A DNA stretch of 64,000 nucleotides. It comes from Roseobacter cerasinus. Its GTDB lineage: Bacteria > Pseudomonadota > Alphaproteobacteria > Rhodobacterales > Rhodobacteraceae. The DNA lies in the NCBI RefSeq assembly GCF_009811755.1, contig NZ_BLIV01000003.1, positions 124,001 to 188,000 on the forward strand, written 5' to 3'. Within the stretch, counting starts at the first letter, position 1. Each line of letters begins with the position of its first letter. The translations under genes were made by a program, and so were the position numbers. The notes below the pieces were generated by a model that searched no databases, had not been told where the DNA came from, and saw only the letters and a program-made list of their open reading frames with translations. Positions 52,923 to 61,225 of the stretch are shown here, in pieces.

Positions 52923-55900
52923 GTGAGCACCACCCCCGCAGAACCGCCCAGACGGCGCCTCAAGAAACGGTACGTGCTGCCGGTGCTGGCGCTTGCGCTG
53001 GTTTTTGCCGCCGTTGGGGGGGCGGTGCTCTGGGTCAAGGATCGCGACATCATTGTGCCCGACTGGGCGCGTGCGCAGATCCAGCAGCGGCTGACCGAGG
53101 CCGCGCCTGAGACGCGGGTTGATTTTGGCGAGCTGCTGCTGATCGTGGACGAAGACTGGCGGCCCCGCGTCCGGGTGCGCGATGTGCGGATCTCCACCGA
53201 GACGGGCACCGAAGTGGTCAGCTTCTCTGAGCTGCGGGCAAGCCTGTCGATGACCGGCTTGCTGAAGCAGCAAGTGGAGCTGAAATCGGTGGATGCCAGC
53301 GGTGTGTTTCTGACGCTGCACCGAGATGCGGAGGGGGTCACCCTGTCGGGCGGGCTTGGCGCGCGCAGCGCCTCGCGCGCGGCTCCCAACCTTGCTGAGC
53401 TTGTGGCGGAACTGGATGATCTGTTGCTGAGGCCCGGGCTGGCCCGGCTCACTCGGGCGCAGGTGCAGGCGCTCACCCTGCGCTATGAGGATGAGCGCAC
53501 AGGCCGGGCCTGGACAATTGACGGCGGGCGGCTGACGCTGGACCGGTCGGGCGCTGATCTGCAAGTTGCTGTGGATATCGCGGTGCTGGGTGGGGGCGCA
53601 GAGGTGGCCACGGTCTCGGCCAATTATGCGGGGCGCATTGGCGCATTGGCCTCTGATTTCGGCGTGACCTTCGCGAACGTGGATGCGGCGGATGTGGCCG
53701 CGCAAGGCCCCGCCTTCGGATGGCTGCAGGCGCTGGATGCGCCCATCTCCGGATCTCTGCGCGGCGGGGTAAACGAAGACCGCAGCTTTGATCCGCTGAA
53801 TGCGTCGCTGCGGATCGGTGAGGGCGTGATCCAGCCGACGCCGGAATCGCGCGCGATCCCGATCACCAGTGCCTTCAGCTCCTTCACTTACGTCCCCGCC
53901 ACGCGCGTTCTGGACTTCAACGACCTGTCGGTCGACAGCAAATGGGTCAGCGGGCGGCTCAGCGGCACAGCGCAACTGGCTGACGACGGCCGGGGCCGCA
54001 TCGAGGATCTTGTGGGCCAGCTTCGGCTGACCGATCTGGCGATCAACCCGGCCGATTTCTACGCCGAGCCGGTGCGCATTGCCGAAGCTGAGCTGGATTT
54101 CCGCCTGACCCCAGAGCCCTTTGCGTTGCAGCTGGGGCGGTTGCAGGTCATCGACGCGGGGCAGGTGTTGACCGCCAACGGACGTTTGACGGCAGATGCA
54201 CGCGGCTGGGACATTGCGCTGGACGCGCAGCTCGATGGGTATGAGCACGGGCGGCTGTTGCAGTTGTGGCCTGAACAGATCGGCGCCAAGACCCGGCGTT
54301 GGCTGAGTGAAAACCTCTTTGCAGGCCAGTTGCGCGATATTGGCGCCTCCTTGCGATGGCAGGCGGGGGAGGAGCCGGAGATCTACCTGGGGTTCGATTT
54401 TGAGCAGGCGGATGTGCGCTTTCTCAAGGAGATGCCTCGGATCGAAGGGGCGAAGGGGCACGCCTCGCTGCTGCGCGACCGCTTTGTGCTGGTTGTCGAT
54501 GACGGTGGGGTCGACGCGCCGGAGGGGGGGGCTATTGGTCTTGCGGGGTCTTCCTTCATTGTCCCGGACGTGAAGGCGAAGGAGGGCACACCAGGCGTGG
54601 TTCGCCTGCAGACCACCTCGTCGGTCACGGCGGCCCTGTCGATGCTGGATCAACCCCCGCTCAATGTCATGCGGAAGGCCGACCTGCCGGTGACATTGGC
54701 AGAGGGGCAGGCGCAGATGCAGGGCACTCTGGCGCTGCCGCTGATCAAGGATCTGCCGGTCGAGGCAGTGGAGTTCAACGTGACAGGCCGCGTAACGGAT
54801 GTGCGCAGCGATGCGCTGATCAAGGATCGGGTGCTGAGCGCAGAGCGCTTGGATCTTGTGGCCTCCGACGAGGGGGTGCGCGTCTCGGGACGGGGCACCC
54901 TTGATGGCGTGCCCTTCGATGCCGGATGGTCGCAGCCCCTGAATGCCCCCGGCGCGCCCGGTCAGGTGGTGGGAGAGGTCGAGGTGTCACCGCAGACACT
55001 GGAGGCGTTCAACATTGATCTGCCGCCCGGCACGCTGAGCGGGCAGGGGCGCGCCGAAATCGACATCACACTGGTCAAAGGCGCAGCCCCGGCGCTGCGT
55101 CTGACCTCTGATCTGCGCGGCGTTGGCCTGTCTGCGCCGTCGCTCGGTTGGGGCAAAGCCGCAGCCACGCCCGCCAGTTTCGAACTTGTGGCAGAACTCT
55201 CCGAAGTACCCGTGATCGAGAGGATTGCGCTGGACGCGCCGGGCCTTGATGCCAGCGGAGAGATCACCCTGACCCAAGAGGGCGTGCTGGAGCGGCTGCG
55301 GTTTGACCGTGTGCGTGTGGGCCGCTGGCTCGATGCGCCGGTTGATCTGATCGGGCGCGGACCGGGGGTGCCGCCCGCGATTGTTCTGCGCGGCGGGCGG
55401 CTTGATCTGCGGGCGTCTGATCTGCCGGAGTCGAATGGCGGTGGGGAGAGCGGGCCGCTCACCGTTGCGCTGGACCGCCTGCAGGTCACGGATGCCATTG
55501 CGATCACCGGACTGCGTGGCGAGTTTGCCGCAGGCACCGGGCTGGATGGCCGCTTTTCCGGGCGCATCAACGGGGGCGCGCAGGTTGTGGGCCGGATGGT
55601 GCCCCAAGGGCAGCGCAGCGCAATCCGGTTGACCGCGCAGGATGCGGGCGCGGTCTTTGCCTCCGCCAATGTGGTTCAGACGGTGCGTGGCGGGGTGTTC
55701 GAGCTTATCTTACGGCCCGTCGGCACCGGCGGCGCCTTCGACGGGCAACTGAAGGTGCGCAACACAAGTGTGGTGGATGCGCCTGCGATGGTTGCGCTGT
55801 TGAATGCCGTGAGCATTGTGGGCCTCTTTAATGCGGAAGGGGGCGACAGCCTGTTCTTCTCGGATGTGGATGCGGATTTCCGCCTCTCCCCGCGCCGGAT

Positions 55901-56261
55901 CACCCTGCGGCAGGGCAGCGCGGTGGGGCCTTCGACCGGGCTCTCCATGGATGGGGTCTATGCCACCGACACCGGCCAGCTCCAGATGCAGGGCGTGATC
56001 ACGCCGGTCTATGTTCTCAACGGCATCGGCAGCATTTTTACGCGCCCGGGTGAAGGGCTTTTTGCCTTCAACTACACCATCGGCGGCTCGGTGCGTGACC
56101 CGCAGGTCTTTGTGAACCCGCTGACCGGCCTCGCTCCCGCCGGTATCCGCGATCTCTTTCGCGCGCCCAAGCCCGATGTGCCCCTGGCCGAGGGCGAAAC
56201 CCCACCGCCGCCCCCACCCAAACCAAAGCGGCGCGAAACCATCCGGGGGTCGGACCGGTAG
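52923..56261 (+). CDS. AsmA/YhdP-like inner-membrane-anchored protein (DUF3971)
   Basis: This 1112-residue protein starts with GTG. A single N-terminal membrane helix (YVLPVLALALVFAAVGGAVLW) follows a basic start, and the rest is a long periplasmic beta-rich repeat structure with an AsmA-like C-terminal region (RITLRQGSAVGPSTGLSMDG, YVLNGIGSIF) and a Pro-rich end. YhdP, TamB and AsmA proteins form bridge-like grooves that carry phospholipids between the membranes. By size and order it is closest to YhdP. It precedes queA by 75 bp on the same strand. Confidence 0.82.
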   Translation: MSTTPAEPPRRRLKKRYVLPVLALALVFAAVGGAVLWVKDRDIIVPDWARAQIQQRLTEAAPETRVDFGELLLIVDEDWRPRVRVRDVRISTETGTEVVSFSELRASLSMTGLLKQQVELKSVDASGVFLTLHRDAEGVTLSGGLGARSASRAAPNLAELVAELDDLLLRPGLARLTRAQVQALTLRYEDERTGRAWTIDGGRLTLDRSGADLQVAVDIAVLGGGAEVATVSANYAGRIGALASDFGVTFANVDAADVAAQGPAFGWLQALDAPISGSLRGGVNEDRSFDPLNASLRIGEGVIQPTPESRAIPITSAFSSFTYVPATRVLDFNDLSVDSKWVSGRLSGTAQLADDGRGRIEDLVGQLRLTDLAINPADFYAEPVRIAEAELDFRLTPEPFALQLGRLQVIDAGQVLTANGRLTADARGWDIALDAQLDGYEHGRLLQLWPEQIGAKTRRWLSENLFAGQLRDIGASLRWQAGEEPEIYLGFDFEQADVRFLKEMPRIEGAKGHASLLRDRFVLVVDDGGVDAPEGGAIGLAGSSFIVPDVKAKEGTPGVVRLQTTSSVTAALSMLDQPPLNVMRKADLPVTLAEGQAQMQGTLALPLIKDLPVEAVEFNVTGRVTDVRSDALIKDRVLSAERLDLVASDEGVRVSGRGTLDGVPFDAGWSQPLNAPGAPGQVVGEVEVSPQTLEAFNIDLPPGTLSGQGRAEIDITLVKGAAPALRLTSDLRGVGLSAPSLGWGKAAATPASFELVAELSEVPVIERIALDAPGLDASGEITLTQEGVLERLRFDRVRVGRWLDAPVDLIGRGPGVPPAIVLRGGRLDLRASDLPESNGGGESGPLTVALDRLQVTDAIAITGLRGEFAAGTGLDGRFSGRINGGAQVVGRMVPQGQRSAIRLTAQDAGAVFASANVVQTVRGGVFELILRPVGTGGAFDGQLKVRNTSVVDAPAMVALLNAVSIVGLFNAEGGDSLFFSDVDADFRLSPRRITLRQGSAVGPSTGLSMDGVYATDTGQLQMQGVITPVYVLNGIGSIFTRPGEGLFAFNYTIGGSVRDPQVFVNPLTGLAPAGIRDLFRAPKPDVPLAEGETPPPPPPKPKRRETIRGSDR

Positions 56262-56336
56262 GTTTTTGCGCGGGCGGACCAGTTTGCGGCCTATGTGTCA
56301 TTGCGCCTCAAAATGACTTGCCCCAAAAGGCGCGCC

Positions 56337-57386
56337 ATGAACCTGAGCGATTTTGACTTCGATCTGCCCGAGCGGCTCATTGCAACGCGCCCCGCCGTGC
56401 CACGCACCTCGGCGCGCCTCCTGGTTGCGGAAGGCGGCGACATCGTCGATGCAGTGGTCTCTGACATCACCCGTTTTCTGCGGCCCGGAGACCGGCTGGT
56501 GTTGAACGACACGCGCGTGATCCCGGCGCGGCTGACCGGGCTTCGGCACCGGATGAGCGCGCAGGGTGCCACGCAGGCCAAGATAGAGGTCACGCTGCTG
56601 GAACCGCGTGCGGATGGCGCCTGGGCGGCGCTGATCAAACCACTGAAAAAGTTGAAGCCGGGGGAAGAGGTGATTTTCAGCGCTGATCTGCGCGCCACTT
56701 TGCAGAGGGTCGAAGACGGGCAGGGGCACTTGGAATTCAACCTGACCGGCGATGATTTCGATGCCGCGCTGAACGCCGCGGGGGCCATGCCGCTGCCGCC
56801 CTATATCGCGGCCAAGCGACCGGCGGATGCCCAAGACCTGACGGACTACCAGACTGTCTTTGCGCGCAACAGCGGAGCTGTGGCCGCGCCCACCGCCTCG
56901 CTGCATTTTGATGAGGCGCTGTTGCAGGCGATTGCTGATCATGGCGTCAGTTTTAGCCATGTGACCCTGCATGTGGGGGCTGGCACGTTCCTGCCCGTGA
57001 AGGTCGACGATGTGACCACGCACAAGATGCACAGCGAATGGGGCCAGGTGAGCGCGCAGGCTGCCGCTGAAATCGCCGCCACCAAGGCCGCCGGAGGCCG
57101 TGTGATTCCCGTCGGCACCACCGCCTTGCGCCTGATCGAGACAGCGGCGCGCGGCGGCGTGATCTCCGCCTGGGAGGGCGACACGGACATTTTCATCTAC
57201 CCCGGCTTCGCGTTTCAGATCACCGACGCGTTGATGACCAATTTCCACTTGCCGAAATCGACCCTGATGATGCTCGTCTCTGCGCTGATGGGTCAGGAGA
57301 CCGTGCGGCGCATTTACGATCACGCCATTGCTCGGGAGTATCGTTTCTTCTCGTACGGTGATGCGTCGCTGCTTGTTCCGGAGTGA
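56337..57386 (+). CDS. queA: tRNA preQ1(34) S-adenosylmethionine ribosyltransferase-isomerase
   Basis: This 349-residue QueA adds the epoxycyclopentane group to preQ1 in tRNA, forming epoxyqueuosine. It begins [20 protein letters not shown] and has [21 protein letters not shown], the conserved [21 protein letters not shown] (key part [12 protein letters not shown]), [16 protein letters not shown] [14 protein letters not shown] and the end [14 protein letters not shown] [24 protein letters not shown] precedes the ATG at 56337. Other queuosine genes are not in the window. Confidence 0.97.
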   Translation: MNLSDFDFDLPERLIATRPAVPRTSARLLVAEGGDIVDAVVSDITRFLRPGDRLVLNDTRVIPARLTGLRHRMSAQGATQAKIEVTLLEPRADGAWAALIKPLKKLKPGEEVIFSADLRATLQRVEDGQGHLEFNLTGDDFDAALNAAGAMPLPPYIAAKRPADAQDLTDYQTVFARNSGAVAAPTASLHFDEALLQAIADHGVSFSHVTLHVGAGTFLPVKVDDVTTHKMHSEWGQVSAQAAAEIAATKAAGGRVIPVGTTALRLIETAARGGVISAWEGDTDIFIYPGFAFQITDALMTNFHLPKSTLMMLVSALMGQETVRRIYDHAIAREYRFFSYGDASLLVPE

Positions 57387-57408
57387 TCCAATGTGCTCAA
57401 AACGACGT

Positions 57409-57448
57409 CGCAGGTCGCGCATGAGCGTGACCGGCGCTGCGACCTGCG
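57409..57448. promoter_or_regulatory. 10-bp perfect inverted repeat between queA and the MFS gene
   Basis: CGCAGGTCGC (57409-57418) is repeated inverted as GCGACCTGCG (57439-57448), 46 bp before the transporter start. The 20-base spacing suits either an operator or an RNA hairpin; there is no T-run. Confidence 0.5.
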
Positions 57449-57493
57449 GCAGGGAGGGGACACCACGTCATCCCAGCCCGGCGGGAGAGTCTT

Positions 57494-58759
57494 ATGCTTC
57501 AGGTTCTGTCTAGCGCTTGGGCGCTGTTGCTCGGCATGTCGCTGCTGATGGTGGGCAACGGGATGCAGGGCACGCTGCTGGGCATTCGGGGTGAGATCGA
57601 AGGCTTCTCGACCCTGGAGATGTCCATTGTGATGTCCGCCTATTTCCTCGGGTTTCTTGGCGGCTCCCGCATGGCGCCGGGTATGATCCGCCGGGTGGGC
57701 CATGTGCGTGTCTTCGCTGCTCTGGCCTCGCTGATCTCAGCGGTGATGATCCTCTATCCGACGATTACCGAGGTTTGGCTTTGGACATTGGGCCGCGTGC
57801 TGATCGGCTTTTGCTTTTCTGCCGTCTATGTGACGGCTGAAAGCTGGCTGAACAACGCGGCCACAAATGAAAACCGCGGGCAGGCGCTGTCGCTCTACAT
57901 GATCGTGCAGACGGCAGGCATTGTGGTCAGCCAGGCGCTGCTGCTTACGGCGGATCCATCGGGCTATGTGCTCTTTGTGATCCCGTCAATTTTGGTGTCC
58001 ATCGCCATCACACCCATTCTGTTGTCGATCAGCCCGACACCTGCCTTTGAAACCACCAAACCGATGAGCCTGCGCGAGCTTGTGGGATACTCCCCCTTGG
58101 GCTGCGTGGGTATGTTTCTGCTGGGTGGTGTCTTTGCCGCGCAGTTCGGCATGGCCTCGGTCTATGGCACCAAGGCGGGCTTGAGCGTTGCGGAAATCTC
58201 GACCTTCGTGGCCATGTTCTTTGTGGGCGCTGTCCTGCTGCAATACCCGATCGGTTGGATCTCCGACCGGATGGACAGGCGGTTCTTGATCCTGATCGTA
58301 TCTGCCGTTGGGGCGGGGGGCTCCGTGCTTGGCATGCTGCTGGGCGGGCAGTTCACGCTCCTCTTGGCGTCAGCCTTCATTGTGGGCGGCATGTCCAACC
58401 CGCTCTATTCCCTGCTCATCGCGCACACCAATGACTTTCTGCAGCATGAGGATATGGCCGCAGCCTCCGGCGGGCTGATCTTCATCAATGGTTTGGGCGC
58501 GATCCTGGGGCCTATCATCACCGGTTACATGATGGATGTGGTCGGACCGGCGGGGTTCTACCTGTTCACCGGCGTGCTATTCGTGGCGCTGGTCTTTTAC
58601 GCCGCCTATCGGTCGACGGTGCGCAAATCCATCCCGGTGGACGAGACCGGCGCTTATGTGGCGGTCGCCCCCTCCTACACACCGCTGGCGATGGAATATG
58701 CTCAGGAATATGCCATCGAGACCGAGTTGAGTGAAGAAAATACAACCAGCACGCCCTGA
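57494..58759 (+). CDS. MFS transporter (YcaD/TsgA-like)
   Basis: This 421-residue transporter has 12 predicted membrane helices. The N-terminal half shows LGFLGGSRMAPGMIRRVGHVRVF, an MFS loop 2-3 motif of the YcaD-type (key part SRMAPGMIRRVG), and the second half PIGWISDRMDRR, the matching motif. The C-terminus is acidic. The substrate is unknown; the preceding inverted repeat may control it. It follows queA by 107 bp. Confidence 0.88.
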   Translation: MLQVLSSAWALLLGMSLLMVGNGMQGTLLGIRGEIEGFSTLEMSIVMSAYFLGFLGGSRMAPGMIRRVGHVRVFAALASLISAVMILYPTITEVWLWTLGRVLIGFCFSAVYVTAESWLNNAATNENRGQALSLYMIVQTAGIVVSQALLLTADPSGYVLFVIPSILVSIAITPILLSISPTPAFETTKPMSLRELVGYSPLGCVGMFLLGGVFAAQFGMASVYGTKAGLSVAEISTFVAMFFVGAVLLQYPIGWISDRMDRRFLILIVSAVGAGGSVLGMLLGGQFTLLLASAFIVGGMSNPLYSLLIAHTNDFLQHEDMAAASGGLIFINGLGAILGPIITGYMMDVVGPAGFYLFTGVLFVALVFYAAYRSTVRKSIPVDETGAYVAVAPSYTPLAMEYAQEYAIETELSEENTTSTP

Positions 58760-58869
58760 TAGCGCAAGCAGGGGTTGAATGTGACGCATTGATGTAAAAT
58801 GTGACTAGGAGTTTCGGCAAAATGGAACTTAACATCCACGTGAGTGTTTGTGAGTGAGGAGTGAATGTA

Positions 58870-59454
58870 ATGGTAAGCCCTGACGAGATTTTGAGCTTTT
58901 GGCTGGACGAGGTTGGCCCGGACGGCTGGTATAAACAGTCCGACGCGCTGGACGCCACCATACGGACCCGGTTTGAAGAGACCTGGCACGGAGCCTGCGA
59001 GGGGCGCTTTTCCCTCTGGTTGACATATCCCTCCGGCGCATTGGCCTACATCATTCTGATGGATCAGCTCTCGCGCAATATGTTCCGTGGATCCGCAAAA
59101 GCCTTTGCCAGTGACAGGGTCGCGCTTGCCGCGGCGAAATCGGCCATCGACAAGAACTGGGATCTCAAGATCGATGAGCCCGCGCGGCAGTTCTTCTACC
59201 TGCCCCTAATGCATTCCGAGAACCTGTGCGATCAGGAGCGCTGTGTGCGGCTGATGTGCGAAAGGATGCCGGAGCATGGCGCGAGCAACCTGCTGCACGC
59301 GCAGGCGCATCGGGCTGTGATCCGTGAATTCGGTCGCTTCCCCTTCCGCAATGAAGCATTGGCCCGCACCCCGACACCTGCGGAGACCGCATTTGCAGCG
59401 CGTGGTGGATACGGTGACGTGCTGCGCAGCCTGGAGCTGTCCAGGGCGGCCTGA
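58870..59454 (+). CDS. DUF924 family protein
   Basis: This 194-residue DUF924 protein has the family start PDEILSFWLDEVGPDGWYKQ, the middle ALAYIILMDQLSRNMFRGSAKAFASD (key part LMDQLSRNMFRG) and FFYLPLMHSENLCDQ. DUF924 folds like a TPR-type helical repeat, and its function is not established. GAGGA nine bases before the ATG at 58870 supports this start over the GTG at 58861. lpdA follows 125 bp downstream behind its own operator. Confidence 0.88.
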   Translation: MVSPDEILSFWLDEVGPDGWYKQSDALDATIRTRFEETWHGACEGRFSLWLTYPSGALAYIILMDQLSRNMFRGSAKAFASDRVALAAAKSAIDKNWDLKIDEPARQFFYLPLMHSENLCDQERCVRLMCERMPEHGASNLLHAQAHRAVIREFGRFPFRNEALARTPTPAETAFAARGGYGDVLRSLELSRAA

Positions 59455-59531
59455 ACCCGAATACAGTATCTGATAAAATCACGGGGCGCGCATATGTCGC
59501 GCGCCTCTTCTGGTTGTCGCGGGGCCGGAAG

Positions 59532-59549
59532 TAGTTTAATGGTAAACTA
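59532..59549. promoter_or_regulatory. putative operator of lpdA (shared with pdhA)
   Basis: TAGTTTA-ATGG-TAAACTA stands 30 bp before the lpdA ATG. It has the same arms and the same 4-base spacer as the element before pdhA, at nearly the same distance from the start codon, which suggests one regulator for both. Confidence 0.7.
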
Positions 59550-59579
59550 TCTTCTGACAGCTACACGCGAGGACATGTC

Positions 59580-60977
59580 ATGGCTGCGAAATCCTTTGAT
59601 CTGATTGTGATTGGCGCAGGCCCGGGTGGCTATGTGGCCGCGATCCGTGGCGCGCAGCTTGGCATGTCGGTGGCCATCATTGAACGTGAGCATCTGGGTG
59701 GGATTTGCCTCAACTGGGGCTGTATCCCGACCAAGGCGATGCTGCGCTCCTCCGAAGTCTTCCACCTCATGCACCGCGCCAAGGAGTTTGGTCTGAAGGC
59801 CGACAATGTGGGCTATGACCTCGACGCCGTGGTCAAACGGTCACGCCAGGTGGCGGGGCAGCTCTCAGGCGGGATCGGCCATCTGATGAAGAAAAACAAG
59901 GTCACCGTCGTGATGGGCGAGGCCACGATCCCCGCCAAGGGTAAGGTCACGGTGAAGACCGAAAAGGGCACCGAGGAGCTGACTGCGAAAAACATCGTAC
60001 TGGCGACGGGTGCGCGGGCGCGTGAATTGCCGGGGCTGGAGGCGGATGGCGATCTGGTCTGGACTTACAAGCACGCGCTGCAGCCCAAGCACATGCCCAA
60101 GAAGCTGTTGGTTATTGGATCAGGCGCCATCGGCATCGAATTCGCCAGCTTTTATAACACGCTTGGCGCCGACACGACCGTGGTCGAGGTGATGGACCGG
60201 GTTCTGCCTGTCGAAGACGCGGAGATTTCCGCCTTTGCGAAGAAAAGCTTCGAGAAGCAGGGCATGAAGATCATGCAGAAGGCCATGGTCAAGCAGCTCG
60301 ACCGGGGCAAGGGCAAGGTTACGGCCCATATCGAAACGGGCGGCAAGACAGAGAAACACGAATTCGACACGGTGATCTCCGCCGTGGGCATCGTCGGCAA
60401 TGTCGAAGGCCTGGGGCTGGAGGCGCTTGGCGTCAAGATCGACCGCACCCATGTCGTGACGGATGAGTTCTGCCGCACCGGCGTTGATGGCCTTTACGCC
60501 ATCGGCGACATCGCAGGCGCCCCCTGGCTCGCGCACAAGGCCAGCCATGAAGGTGTCATGGTTGCGGAACTGATCGCGGGTCATAATGACGTGCATCCCG
60601 TGAAGCCTGAGAGCATCGCGGGCTGCACCTACTGCCACCCGCAAGTCGCCTCCGTTGGCTATTCCGAGGCCAAGGCCAAGGAGCTGGGGTATGAGATCAA
60701 GGTGGGCCGCTTCCCCTTCATCGGCAATGGTAAGGCCATCGCGCTGGGTGAGCAGGAAGGCATGATCAAGACGGTCTTTGATGCGAAGACAGGCGAGCTT
60801 TTGGGTGCGCATATGGTCGGCGCGGAAGTGACCGAGCTGATCCAGGGGTATGTGGTGGGTCGGCAGTTGGAGACCACGGAAGAAGACCTGATGAACACCG
60901 TCTTCCCGCACCCAACGCTGTCTGAGATGATGCATGAAAGCGTGCTCGACGCCTACGGGCGCGTCATTCACATGTAG
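59580..60977 (+). CDS. lpdA: dihydrolipoyl dehydrogenase (E3)
   Basis: This 465-residue flavoprotein reoxidises lipoyl groups and makes NADH. It has the FAD-binding VIGAGPGGYVAAIRGAQLG (key part GAGPGGYVAA), the redox disulfide Cys43/Cys48 in GGICLNWGCIPTKAM, the NAD site VIGSGAIGIEFASFY and the C-terminal His-Glu in CTYCHPQ... and FPHPTLSEMMHE. The shared operator with pdhA suggests that it mainly serves the pyruvate dehydrogenase complex; a 2-oxoglutarate dehydrogenase E3 may be encoded elsewhere. Confidence 0.97.
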   Translation: MAAKSFDLIVIGAGPGGYVAAIRGAQLGMSVAIIEREHLGGICLNWGCIPTKAMLRSSEVFHLMHRAKEFGLKADNVGYDLDAVVKRSRQVAGQLSGGIGHLMKKNKVTVVMGEATIPAKGKVTVKTEKGTEELTAKNIVLATGARARELPGLEADGDLVWTYKHALQPKHMPKKLLVIGSGAIGIEFASFYNTLGADTTVVEVMDRVLPVEDAEISAFAKKSFEKQGMKIMQKAMVKQLDRGKGKVTAHIETGGKTEKHEFDTVISAVGIVGNVEGLGLEALGVKIDRTHVVTDEFCRTGVDGLYAIGDIAGAPWLAHKASHEGVMVAELIAGHNDVHPVKPESIAGCTYCHPQVASVGYSEAKAKELGYEIKVGRFPFIGNGKAIALGEQEGMIKTVFDAKTGELLGAHMVGAEVTELIQGYVVGRQLETTEEDLMNTVFPHPTLSEMMHESVLDAYGRVIHM

Positions 60978-61118
60978 CTGCGCCTGAGGCCCCCGCATTG
61001 TATCTATGGGCGCTGTGGTCTGGGCGACCGCAGCTACAGGGTGTGCTCAGACACTGCTGACGCGAGATGGTGGTTTCACCGGGACCATTCAACTGACACG
61101 TGGCTGGGCCTGTCCAAC

Positions 61119-61225
61119 CTAAAGCGTCATGCGAAAAACCTGACTCACATAACGCTGCCTGAAATCATAGATTTCAACGCGTGACGTGATGTGCGATGTT
61201 TCAGGTATTTCGTCAGACGCTCTAG
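61119..61225. repeat. ~107-bp imperfect palindromic element at the acyltransferase 3' end
   Basis: The ends CTAAAGCGTC (61119-61128) and GACGCTCTAG (61216-61225) are inverted repeats with one mismatch, and pairing continues with gaps inward (GCGAAAAACCTG with CAGGTATTTCGT). It looks like a small non-autonomous, REP- or MITE-like dispersed repeat. Its right end contains the stop codon of the acyltransferase gene. The remainder of the gap (60978-61118) shows nothing I can identify. Confidence 0.65.

Noticed and set aside
52881-54653. 590-codon open frame opposite the AsmA-like gene
   Set aside because: Same reason: composition bias, no motifs, and complete overlap with a credible gene.
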